Of a stretch of 64,000 bases of DNA, positions 21,813 through 29,627 are shown piece after piece. The DNA is from Pseudeuparius sepicola (lineage: Eukaryota; Arthropoda; Insecta; Coleoptera; Anthribidae). Each line of letters opens with the position of its first letter. Within the stretch, counting starts at the first letter, position 1. A program made the position numbers and the translations under genes. The notes below the pieces were generated by a model. It ran no database searches. It worked only from the letters and a program-made list of their open reading frames with translations, and was not told the DNA's origin. Location: NCBI GenBank assembly GCA_963920635.1, contig OY987305.1, positions 22,158,876 to 22,222,875 on the forward strand. Direction: 5' to 3'.

Positions 21813-22496
21813 TTATAGTAAAATAAACTGATCAAAATGTTTCCTATATCTACCGTTATTTAAAGAACTATCTTTATCTATAACTAGAAACCCAAATTTC
21901 TCTAACCAACAAAAGGAACATATATCTTTAAACTGTTGAAAGGTCATATCCACGTTCACGTGATCATCATATATGTGTTTTAAATTTGTGCTGTCTTGTT
22001 GAAATATAATTAATAAATTTGAATTATCCCGTATTAATTGTTTTGGAATCGAGGAATAAGTTTGACATACATAAAAACAATCGGTCGATTTATGGCGTCC
22101 AAAACAAAAATATTCTCTGATAACACTCTGATTGCAACACACCATATCGTCAAATATAATAACAGAGTTTGGTCTTATATCACAGGGTGGTATTACATCC
22201 TCCTCATTTTCGCATTCTAAGTATCCAATTTCCTTAATAGGTTCAAAAAGCTGACGTAGGTATTGATATTTAAGTTGATTTAAGGATTTGGAGCATACAT
22301 AGACGTTTTCAAACCTCAATCCATGAGATTCGGTCAAAAGGCCAAAAACAACATTAGTTTTTCCACACCCCGAAGGTCCTACAACCAAAGCCCTTTTACA
22401 GTCACCAGGAAATAAATCAGCATGTTTACGAAAAATATCTGTTTCCACATCATGATTTTTTATAGGCAGAGAGAAATTTTGTTTAACGATCTTCAT
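21813..22496 (-). CDS. ATP: FtsK/HerA-type genome-packaging ATPase
   Basis: 227 residues with a Walker A motif GPSGCGKT at 40-47 and a Walker B SVIIFDDMV with Asp116-Asp117, followed by the polar sensor FYVCQTYSS near 141-149. This matches the A32-like packaging ATPases of Polintons, adintoviruses, virophages and poxviruses, which drive genome entry into preformed capsids. Length is usual for the family (~200-250 residues) and the gene is intact. It is transcribed divergently from the PLA2-type gene, so the ~50-base gap at 22497-22549 must hold promoters for both. Confidence 0.92.
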   Translation of the reverse strand: MKIVKQNFSLPIKNHDVETDIFRKHADLFPGDCKRALVVGPSGCGKTNVVFGLLTESHGLRFENVYVCSKSLNQLKYQYLRQLFEPIKEIGYLECENEEDVIPPCDIRPNSVIIFDDMVCCNQSVIREYFCFGRHKSTDCFYVCQTYSSIPKQLIRDNSNLLIIFQQDSTNLKHIYDDHVNVDMTFQQFKDICSFCWLEKFGFLVIDKDSSLNNGRYRKHFDQFILL

Positions 22497-22549
22497 CGTA
22501 TCCTATTCTATACTAACCAAGAGTAATTGACACGTTAATATTTAAAGCA

Positions 22550-23392
22550 GTGAAAGCAGTATATATAACAATGCTTGTATATAAAAAGAGATTTAGTTGT
22601 CCAAAGTCATCCATGAAGAAAGGTTCAGGACTATTTAATAAATTTATTAATAAGTTACCGGTTGAATTACATATACCATCCTATAATTTTTGTGGGCCAG
22701 GAACAAAACTACGTGAGCGATTAGCTAGAGGAGATCAGGGTATTAATCCCTTGGATAATTCGTGCAAGAAACACGATATTGCATATTCCAGGTTTAGTGA
22801 TTTAGAAAATCGACATATAGCTGATAAAATATTGGAACAAGAGGCCAGAAAGCGGGTTCGAGCTCCTAATTCAAAAATTGGTGAAAGAATAGCAGCTTTA
22901 GGGGTAACGACTGCAATGAAAGCAAAGCGAAGTTTAGGAATGGGTTAAAAAAAACGTAGTAAAAAGAAAAGCAGGAGCGGAAAAGCCAGTGGCAGGGGTA
23001 TATCGTTTAACAATGCTATTAAAACTGCTAGAAATGCAATTATTGGTTCTAGACACACAAATTTGCAAAAAGCAGTTCAATCTGCAATTTCTGTTCTAAA
23101 ACGCAAAAAAGTACAACAACCCAGAAATCGAATAATTCAAGTGCCAAAGGTGGGGGGTTTATTACCCTTAATCCCTTTGTTTGCGGGTCTATCAGCTCTA
23201 GGAGCTTTGAGCGGAGGAGCAGCTGGAATAGCTAAAGCGGTTAATGATGCTAAAGCTGCCAGAGATAAATTGGAAGAGCAAAAAAGACATAATAAAGTAA
23301 TGGAGCAGGTATCTTTGGGAAAGGGTCTATATTTGAAACCCTACAAAAAAGGATGCGGTTTATACCTCAAAACTTATCAAAAAAACTGTTAA
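22550..23392 (+). pseudogene. PLA2-domain virion protein with C-terminal hydrophobic region, one in-frame stop
   Basis: The first 132 codons hold a phospholipase A2 domain of the parvovirus VP1 type: calcium loop YNFCGPGT (residues 45-52) and catalytic CKKHDIAYS with His75-Asp76. A TAA at 22946-22948 stops it; the same frame then stays open to 23392, encoding a very basic stretch and a Gly/Ala/Leu-rich segment (GGLLPLIPLFAGLSALGAL) with a GKGLYLKPYKKG motif near the end. The stop therefore looks like a point change in one longer gene. The enzyme type is used by parvoviruses to leave endosomes; by analogy this is an entry function. It is followed at once by the protease gene. Confidence 0.8.
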
Positions 23393-23762
23393 AACGACTA
23401 CCACACCGTGCGCTTACAAACTTAGACTTGAAAAAGTATGTGAAGGTTCTTAATATTCCATATTTTAGAGGTGTGTTTATGCGAGACAAATTACCAGAAA
23501 AAATAAGAAATACGAGGCGGGAATTATAAATTTAGATAATTCTCAAGGAGAAGGCACCCACTGGACTGGATATGTCAAAAAAGGGCCAAATATAACATAC
23601 TTTGATAGCTATGGTAATTTGAGACCACCTCTTGAAGTCATAAATTATTTTTTTAGTGATGGTAGTCCAAACAAAGTATCATATAACTACAACCAGTTTC
23701 AAAAATATGATTCTGTGAATTGCGGACACTTGGTTTTGAAATTTCTTTATAAAGGTCTCTGA
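23353..23762 (+). pseudogene. PRO: Adenain-like maturation cysteine protease, frameshifted
   Basis: Too short in any one frame to stand out, but clear when read by segments. The ATG at 23353 overlaps the end of the previous gene by 40 bases; the first frame reads NLDLKKYVKVLNIPYFRGVF and stops near 23529. A second frame carries the catalytic sites of adenovirus-type (Ulp1/C5) proteases: GEGTHWTGYV (His), YFDSYGN (Asp) and SVNCGHLVL (Cys), with a stop at 23760-23762. A one-base shift near 23510-23520 separates them. At ~135 residues it is compact, as in other Polintons. The role would be cleavage of virion proteins at GG-type sites during maturation. Confidence 0.85.
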
Positions 23763-23808
23763 AATATAATAGTAATTTCATTATTTCTTTAACTACAAGG
23801 GGGTCAAC

Positions 23809-24483
23809 ATGTCTTTTACATTGGTTTTATCAGGAACCTCAAACGTGTTATCAGCCGACTTTAACCCTCCAATTTATCTAGATGACGACGAATATGTAAT
23901 CGGTTTAACAAACTTTGAAACATTTAACGCTATACCTAATATCGATGAGAGAAACAATAAATTTACGTGTGGGAATGTACCGTCAGGCGCATACGAATTA
24001 GACGACATAGATAAATTTGTACGCGGGGAATTAGAGACTGTGGATTCTGTCTTGAAAATTTCATCTAATAACAACACGTTGCATAGCATTATTGAAAATG
24101 GGAAACAAATTAAATTTTATGACGGATCAATCGGAAAAATTTTAGGTTTTAAAAATGGTATTTTAGAGCCAGGCACACATGTGTCTGATTATCCGGCAGA
24201 AATAATTAAAGTTAATGCGATATGTATCGACTGTAGCATTGCCGCGGGTTCATATTATAATGGTAGACCTGTTCATATCGTTCACCAGTTTTTTCCTAGT
24301 GTAGGACCCGGTTTTAAAATTATAGAGTCACCTCAGAACATTATTTACTTTCCGGTCCATGTAAAAATTATAAATAGGGTTACCGTTCAAGTATTAGATC
24401 AAGACGGAGATTTAGTTAATTTCAGTGGAGAAACAGTCACAGTAAGACTGCACGTGAAAAAAATTCCGAATAATGGTTCTTAG
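23809..24483 (+). CDS. Minor capsid (penton-type, single jelly-roll) protein
   Basis: 224 residues, intact, starting at an ATG at 23809. It opens with SFTLVLSGTSNVLSADFNPP and continues with YVIGLTNFETFNAIPNID, a pattern I associate with Polinton penton proteins, and ends with a strand-rich segment including FSGETVTVRLHVKK. Repeated short hydrophobic strands and many Gly/Asn turns fit a jelly roll. Penton proteins fill the fivefold vertices of icosahedral capsids. It follows the protease and precedes a small basic ORF and the major capsid gene, the usual Polinton order. Confidence 0.85.
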   Translation: MSFTLVLSGTSNVLSADFNPPIYLDDDEYVIGLTNFETFNAIPNIDERNNKFTCGNVPSGAYELDDIDKFVRGELETVDSVLKISSNNNTLHSIIENGKQIKFYDGSIGKILGFKNGILEPGTHVSDYPAEIIKVNAICIDCSIAAGSYYNGRPVHIVHQFFPSVGPGFKIIESPQNIIYFPVHVKIINRVTVQVLDQDGDLVNFSGETVTVRLHVKKIPNNGS

Positions 24484-24485
24484 AT

Positions 24486-24623
24486 ATAATAGTCTTCACT
24501 AGTAAGAAGGTTTATAAGAAAAAGTATAAATCAAAACGACTCAGTGCAAAAGTTGCTGCCAAACGACTAACAAGCAAAAATCGAATCTTTTTGAAATCTC
24601 TCGGTTTTCTTGTGCTTAAATAA
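24486..24623 (+). CDS. Small very basic ORF just before the major capsid gene (no ATG)
   Basis: An open frame encodes about 40 residues rich in Lys/Arg (KKVYKKKYKSKRLSAKV, then AAKRLTSKNR) and a hydrophobic C-terminus. Its TAA overlaps the ATG of the major capsid gene (TAATG at 24621-24625). No ATG is in frame upstream, only ATA codons at the start, so a start codon may have been lost. The charge suggests a DNA-condensing or core peptide like those of adenoviruses; this is inference from composition and position. Confidence 0.4.
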   Translation: MIVFTSKKVYKKKYKSKRLSAKVAAKRLTSKNRIFLKSLGFLVLK

Positions 24624-25829
24624 TGGAATATTTGGATGTTAACAAAAGCCCACTGATTGATAATTCTATCTGGAGAAAAGAGTTTCATACCTATGACTCC
24701 CAATCATCAAAAAAGTTCGAGTACAACGATGAAATTATCATATCTATTCAAGAAATCGGAAAGTATACTTTACCATGTGAAAGCTTTTTGTATATTGAAG
24801 GTAGCTTAAAAGATCAGAATGATAAGGTTTCTACAACACTACAGTTTGTAAATAACGCACTTGCTTTTCTATTCAAAGAAATCCGATACCAATTGAATGG
24901 AGTCACCATAGATTCCGTCAGAGATGTTGGTATAACGTCCACATTAAAAGGATACTTATCATACACCCAAAATGAAAGTAAAAAGCTTTTAAACGCCGGT
25001 TGGTTTTCGAAATCAGAAAAAATTGTTGATTCAAGTGGTAACTTTAATGTTTGTATTCCTCTAAATACATTAATGGGTTTTTTTCGAAGACTTTAAAACA
25101 ATACTTTTAAATGCTAGGCAAGAATTAATATTGGTTAGGACAAATGCTGATAAAAATGCAGTTTATAGCACTGATGCAAACGAAATCCCGCGAATAAATA
25201 TTTCAAAATTGGAGTGGGTTGTACCTCATGTTATAGTGGATATAGAAAAAGAACTATATTTCACAAAATTAATAAACAAAGGACAGGAACTTTTAATTTC
25301 GTTTAGATCTTGGGAGCTGGTAGAATATCCAGAACTTTTAAAAACAACCAGACATAATTGGCCGGTTAAAACATCTACCAAAGTAGAAACACCACGTCAC
25401 GTAATTGTAGCTTTTCAAACAAATAAAAGAGGAAACGTCTCTGCTAATATGAGCGAATTTGATCACTGTAATCTCAGAAATATCAGACTGTTTTTGAACT
25501 CTGATAAATATCCTTACTCTGATTTGTATTTAGATTTTGATAATAACAGATTTGCATATCTTTATGAAATGTTTTCGTCTTTCCGAAAATCATATTATGA
25601 AACCTCCCTTGAACCTATCTCCCCACCAAAGGAATTTAAGGATATGGCTCCAATTACATACATTAATTGCATGTATCAAAAGGAAGCTGTTGAAACGGGG
25701 CCGATTGTATTGAGAGTAGAGTTTGAAACAAGCAAAGATGTTCCCGCTAAAACCTCCGCTTACTGTTTAGTTCTTCACGATAAAATGTTTGCTTACAATC
25801 CATTGACAAAAACTGTTCGACAAATCTAA
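24623..25829 (+). pseudogene. MCP: Major capsid protein (double jelly-roll), frameshifted in a T run
   Basis: The 5' frame (24623-25096) begins MEYLDVNKSPLIDNSIWRKE and contains FKEIRYQLNGVTIDSVRDVG, hallmark patterns of the Polinton major capsid protein; the 3' frame (to 25829) carries the rest, including HVIVAFQTNKRG and FDHCNLRNIRLFLNSDKYPY. The frames change at a run of seven T at about 25077-25083; six would keep one frame. Total ~400 residues is somewhat short of some family members but complete at both ends. It forms the hexagonal capsomers. The single homopolymer difference could be a sequencing error or real decay. Confidence 0.9.
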
Positions 25830-25890
25830 AGGGCGCATGCGCAAGAATTGTCTTAAAAGCGAACCGGTGTGCCATTTCTTCTCATTAGCA

Positions 25891-26016
25891 ATGTCTGATC
25901 ATCTGACACAACGTATTGATCAGCTTCTGAGAGAACTGAAACAACTTAAAACTGCAATCGCAAATTATAAAAAGAAAGTTGAAGTGTTTAGAAAGTTTCG
26001 CAATTTAAAAATATGA
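25891..26016 (+). CDS. Small coiled-coil protein, 41 residues, overlapping the next gene
   Basis: From the ATG at 25891 a 41-codon frame encodes a charged heptad-like helix (RIDQLLRELKQLKTAI, then NYKKKVEVF). Its TGA overlaps the ATG of the following gene as ATGA (26013-26016), the arrangement used for coupled re-initiation. No family is recognised. Position after the major capsid gene and the tight overlap argue that it is real; the short length keeps confidence moderate. Confidence 0.5.
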   Translation: MSDHLTQRIDQLLRELKQLKTAIANYKKKVEVFRKFRNLKI

Positions 26017-26462
26017 GTGTAGTAATTGACGTTCAAGGCTTTAAAACCGAAAACAATAAGTTTATTGTGAAAGAGTTTGCTGCGTACGATGGAAGCAAAA
26101 CATGTCACTGCGTGTTTAAACCACCCTTCCGTATGAATTTATTGCCATCAAAACTTGATACGCGAGCAGTTTGGCTTACGGAAAACTATCACTGCGTTGA
26201 TTGGGAAGATGGTTTCGTGCCAGTGCACAAGTTTCCAGGGATTCTGCAACACATTGTTACAAAATATGATAGAGTGTTTGTTGAAGGAAAGGAAAAGAGC
26301 GATTACATAAGAAAATATTCCACCAACACAGTTATTGAACTCGAAGAGCAACCACCGTTGAGACGTCAAGAATCAAAATGTTTTTTTCATAAAAAGGATC
26401 CGTGTGTATGTGCATTATCAAACGTGTTTTACTTGTATGAGACATTTTGCATGAATGAATAA
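26013..26462 (+). CDS. Conserved Polinton/insect protein with N-terminal DVQGF motif, unknown function
   Basis: 149 residues, intact. It begins with VIDVQGFKTENNKFIVKEFA, a strand-turn-strand with an Asp at its tip, then KPPF, WLTENYHCVDWEDG, VFVEGKEK and a C-terminal Cys/His cluster (CFFHKKDPCVCAL). Proteins with this pattern occur widely in insect mobile elements as far as I recall. The layout resembles an RNase H-like fold with Asp at the first strand, but the other acidic residues of such nucleases are not obvious, so no enzyme role is claimed. It is coupled to the upstream small ORF by an ATGA overlap and followed by AATAAA. Confidence 0.65.
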   Translation: MSVVIDVQGFKTENNKFIVKEFAAYDGSKTCHCVFKPPFRMNLLPSKLDTRAVWLTENYHCVDWEDGFVPVHKFPGILQHIVTKYDRVFVEGKEKSDYIRKYSTNTVIELEEQPPLRRQESKCFFHKKDPCVCALSNVFYLYETFCMNE

Positions 26463-26540
26463 AAAATATATTTTTTAATTATGTATTTTCTTTCAACCCA
26501 ATTGTAAATAAAACAATGATTAGTTTAAAACTATTTATTT

Positions 26541-26756
26541 TTATACCATAAAGCGAGATTCATATATTTTACTTCTATTATTTGGACATAATACATTTTT
26601 CAAAATTAATTCACATTGCTGGATTCTTTCGTAAAACCGTAGACGATCAAGTACAATAGTCTGATAACTACTCTCCCTAGCTTTTCTGTAAGCAAAATTC
26701 CATGTAACCATTACATGAACCTCGTTTTTTTCTTCGTTAAACGTTACTTTTTTCAT
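26541..26756 (-). CDS. Hypothetical 71-residue protein
   Basis: The ATG at 26756 lies 20 bases inside the 3' end of the upstream 219-residue gene on the same strand. The product has a strand-like start (KKVTFNEEKNEVHVMVTWN) and a helical end with two Cys. No family is recognised. The overlap with its neighbour and the same strand support it as a small real gene. Confidence 0.45.
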   Translation of the reverse strand: MKKVTFNEEKNEVHVMVTWNFAYRKARESSYQTIVLDRLRFYERIQQCELILKNVLCPNNRSKIYESRFMV

Positions 26757-27396
26757 GTCTTATTTTTTCTTCTATCAGGTTAGGATACAACAACACCATC
26801 TCCATCATAGTTGAATCATTTTCACTGCACTGATCAATTCTAGACAATAAAACTTCATATATAGTATCCAAAGGGTTACTATTACTTCTGTTGAGCGAAG
26901 TTTTAAACGAATTAAAATATTTCTCAAACTGTTGTTTCTTTAGCATATTAATCCTGTTGGAAATAAGAGGTTTCAGCTGGAAAAGGTTGGTGACTGTTTC
27001 ACATCCCAAATACACAAAGTATCCATTCTTGAATAGTTTTGTTAATCGGACAGTTTCCCCAATTTTCTCAAAGAATATTTTCGCACGTTCTATATCAATT
27101 GGATGCGTGTAGCTGTGTTCTTGCGAATAAAAGTAGTTTAAAACACACCCTTGGCAATCTAAAAACATTTTCCATTCCGTTTCTGAGAGCACTATAAATC
27201 CTTTGTTTCCTCCAATTTTCACGCAAGGATCAAAGTTACTGTCTAAGCCAACACCAACATATTTGCTTGATGACCTATTTAAATACCACACGTGTGTATT
27301 TATAACGCATTTTTCACTGACACAATTATTATTTTCACTGATACTGTTAATTTCAGGAATTTGAATAAATTCGTTTAGAAAGGAGAAATCAGACAT
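26737..27396 (-). CDS. Unknown Polinton protein, 219 residues, with a PC4-like segment
   Basis: Intact frame from an ATG at 27396. Residues ~43-80 read YVGVGLDSNFDPCVKIGG followed by FIVLSETEWKMFL; a strand-rich stretch ending in a Trp-containing helix of this kind resembles the PC4/p15 single-stranded-DNA-binding fold. The rest is mainly helical, with LISNRINMLKKQQFEKYFNSF. Function cannot be assigned; a transcription or ssDNA-binding role is a guess from that local similarity. It lies opposite the capsid block with the 71-residue gene overlapping its end. Confidence 0.5.
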   Translation of the reverse strand: MSDFSFLNEFIQIPEINSISENNNCVSEKCVINTHVWYLNRSSSKYVGVGLDSNFDPCVKIGGNKGFIVLSETEWKMFLDCQGCVLNYFYSQEHSYTHPIDIERAKIFFEKIGETVRLTKLFKNGYFVYLGCETVTNLFQLKPLISNRINMLKKQQFEKYFNSFKTSLNRSNSNPLDTIYEVLLSRIDQCSENDSTMMEMVLLYPNLIEEKIRHEKSNV

Positions 27397-27532
27397 TTTT
27401 TCTCAAAGTATGTATACTTAATAACAGCATAATGTTGCTTCTACACCTTATATCCAAAAATCTCCATCCCCACTCATCTGCTAATAATAGTCACTGCGTT
27501 TGTATGCCTTCCAAACTATGCGTGTTAAAAAT

Positions 27533-27880
27533 CTAGTATTTAATATTTGCTAATATACTTATTGTTACATAACAAAATGTGTAATTGCATATTTTTTGGT
27601 TCGTAGGTATTGCGATCCAATCTGAATAGAGTGTTGTATTATTAAAGAATTCATACTTAATTTTGAAATCACTGTTTGAAGTTAGTCTCAATTTATCCAT
27701 CATATGTGTGAAAACTGGGTAACCATAATGTGAATTCATCATTGTCATAGGTATATAACACTCTGGTGCATTTTCAGTTTTATTAAGACTTAGACACACA
27801 TATGCCTCTTTTACCTTTGGTATATAGTTTACATATAGAATATTACCAACCAGAGCGGTTAAAACTATAAGAGAGCTCAT
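27533..27880 (-). CDS. Small putative secreted or membrane-anchored glycoprotein
   Basis: 115 residues beginning MSSLIVLTALVGNILYVNYI, a hydrophobic start that fits a signal peptide or N-terminal anchor. The remainder has four Cys and several N-glycosylation sequons (NKT, NNTT, NYTF), consistent with an extracellular domain. I recognise no family. It is transcribed divergently from the 28050 gene; a CATAAAAG TATA-like element lies upstream. Such short secreted accessory proteins are common in animal DNA viruses, but the role here is unknown. Confidence 0.55.
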   Translation of the reverse strand: MSSLIVLTALVGNILYVNYIPKVKEAYVCLSLNKTENAPECYIPMTMMNSHYGYPVFTHMMDKLRLTSNSDFKIKYEFFNNTTLYSDWIAIPTNQKICNYTFCYVTISILANIKY

Positions 27881-27993
27881 GATTGCACTGTAAAATCTAA
27901 TGCGAAACTGATTTTGTTATGAAGCAATTTTTGTCTTTTATGTGGAAACAAAAGTGTGACTGCAAAAATAAATCCCCTCCTTTTCCCCTCCTT

Positions 27994-28000
27994 TATATAA
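27994..28000 (+). promoter_or_regulatory. TATA box of the 28050 gene
   Basis: TATATAA lies ~50 bases before the ATG at 28050 in an otherwise pyrimidine-rich stretch, with plausible initiator sequence ~25-30 bases downstream. Confidence 0.6.
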
Positions 28001-28049
28001 GACTAACTGAACAGATCTTCAACAGTACCCCACAAATAAACTAATAATA

Positions 28050-28439
28050 ATGTGGCTTGCTCACGCAACGTATCCAGAAGTGCATGATTTAAAAAGTGGT
28101 GCAGAATGCTTAAGAAAACAGTTTTACGATTTAGCATTCCATGCCGAAATTGAAGCTATAGATGGAAGAGGAAGAATTTTACCAATTGAGCAATGTTACA
28201 AGAGAGCAAAAATGTACGAAGATGCCGCCGAGGCCTGCGACAAATTTTTATCAGACAGAAATGTGAGGACTTTGGCAGCAGCTCTCGATTCATTAGGTTT
28301 GGAGAAATATTTAGTGCAAATAAAAGATTATATAAACATTGATCAAGTTTGTGAAGTTTTAGACATCAATACACTATTGTTTATATTTTATGATAATGAA
28401 GATAATGAAAACTGTGATAGTGAATGTGACTATCAGTAA
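28050..28439 (+). CDS. Unknown Polinton accessory protein, paralogue of the 18709-19125 product
   Basis: 129 residues, acidic and helical, intact. Shares with the 18709 product the MW-A--TYPE start, the RAK-Y segment, CDKFL and VLDINTL blocks; by eye about 40% of residues agree. It has its own TATA box 50 bases upstream. The two copies are 9 kb apart with unrelated genes between, so this is an old duplication rather than a local tandem repeat. Function unknown. Confidence 0.7.
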   Translation: MWLAHATYPEVHDLKSGAECLRKQFYDLAFHAEIEAIDGRGRILPIEQCYKRAKMYEDAAEACDKFLSDRNVRTLAAALDSLGLEKYLVQIKDYINIDQVCEVLDINTLLFIFYDNEDNENCDSECDYQ

Positions 28440-28638
28440 CAAAAATGTTAATTTTAATGTTTGCTTTATTATTGAAAATTAAATGAATTTGAATAATTTG
28501 TATTTGTTAATGTGCATTTGGCAATATTTGGGAAATAAAACACATAAGCATATTCATTACTTGTTTATTATTAGTATTTGCAATAAATATGTGAAATACA
28601 ATAAAGGTGTTAGTATGCAAGAGATTAAAGTATAATAA
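28440..28638. other. Gap between convergent genes
   Basis: Separates the 3' ends of the 28050 gene and the BIR gene; AATAAA near 28536 is a likely poly(A) signal. No coding region is seen. Confidence 0.5.
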
Positions 28639-29016
28639 TTACCAGTTATAAAATGTTTTTACTAAAACTAAAAAGAGAATTACAGAATATACAATATTTA
28701 AAACAGTCCATTTTCTATTGCTACACCTTGTCGAACCAATTTTCTTATATCGACTAGACATATCGAAAGTTTGTGCTAATGGACAACTCCTGCTGTATTT
28801 TAAATGTTCAGTTTGTGGGCAATCGTCTGCTGCCCAATTATAAATATTTATATGGCAAAAGACACAACAACATTCATCTTTATCACCAGTATAAAAAAAT
28901 CCATTTTTTGCCAGTTTTACCGGATTTATTTTACCGGTCCAGTTGTGGAAACTTAAAAGCCTGTTGTAAAAAAGTTTGAAATTTTTTTTCGGAGGTGTTT
29001 CATCGTCCAGACACAT
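28639..29016 (-). CDS. BIR-domain (IAP-like) protein with C-terminal membrane segment
   Basis: 125 residues. The N-terminal half is one baculovirus IAP repeat: RLLSFHNW near residue 19, GFFYTGDKDE, and zinc ligands Cys51, Cys54, His71, Cys78 with the exact C-x2-C-x16-H-x6-C spacing, plus NIYNWAADDCP. Residues about 104-121 (VLNIVYSVILFLVLVKTF) form a hydrophobic helix at the C-terminus; no RING domain is present. BIR proteins bind caspases or their activators and block cell death. A single BIR tail-anchored to a membrane is unusual and would place it on ER or mitochondria (inference). A TATAAAAG box lies 35 bases upstream. Confidence 0.88.
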   Translation of the reverse strand: MCLDDETPPKKNFKLFYNRLLSFHNWTGKINPVKLAKNGFFYTGDKDECCCVFCHINIYNWAADDCPQTEHLKYSRSCPLAQTFDMSSRYKKIGSTRCSNRKWTVLNIVYSVILFLVLVKTFYNW

Positions 29017-29050
29017 TGTGGATATGTGAAATTATTATGTTTTAAGAATT

Positions 29051-29058
29051 CTTTTATA
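29051..29058 (-). promoter_or_regulatory. TATA box of the BIR gene
   Basis: On the complement GGTATAAAAG is about 35-40 bases before the ATG at 29016, a canonical spacing for a short 5' leader. Confidence 0.65.
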
Positions 29059-29585
29059 CCAAAGTTTAAAGATTTTTATATTTTATTTCGAAACAAAAAC
29101 TGGTGGGGTATAAATTATTCTGTCTTTGGTTTTTTGGATACTGGTTCATAATCTTCATTTAGAAGATTTAAAAAAATATCAAGTTTTTCTCTCCAATTTT
29201 CTTCGTCCTCGTACTTGGAAATATCTTTGTGACCCCACGCCAATGTTTTTGTGGTTCCAGGAATTTGATATCGCTTGTCATCTTCCGATGACAAAGCTAC
29301 TTTATTTATTAGCTCTGTAAACATATTATGTAAATAAGATTTAAAAACATACATGTTACAATATATTTTTGAATTTTTTTCTACAACTCCTTTATAATGA
29401 GAAAGATCTAATTGTTTCCTAACAGTTTTCTTTTTAATACCTTTAGCTTTCTTTTGTATACTTTCGTTAGTTTTTACGCAATACGCTTTAGCACCTGTTC
29501 CATAAAAACATTGGATTGGTTCACCAGCAAACTCGTCCTTAAACTTACCAACAATTGATATATTTTGGGGAATGTTATAAACGTT

Positions 29586-29595
29586 ATTTATTTAT

Positions 29596-29627
<32 letters not shown>

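Noticed and set aside
26541..26756. Treating the 71-codon ORF as a frameshifted tail of the 219-residue gene
   Set aside because: The upstream protein ends cleanly and the small ORF has its own ATG; kept as a separate low-confidence gene.
29586..29623. (ATTT)n tract as an independent microsatellite
   Set aside because: It is the 3' tail of the LINE inserted in the polymerase gene.
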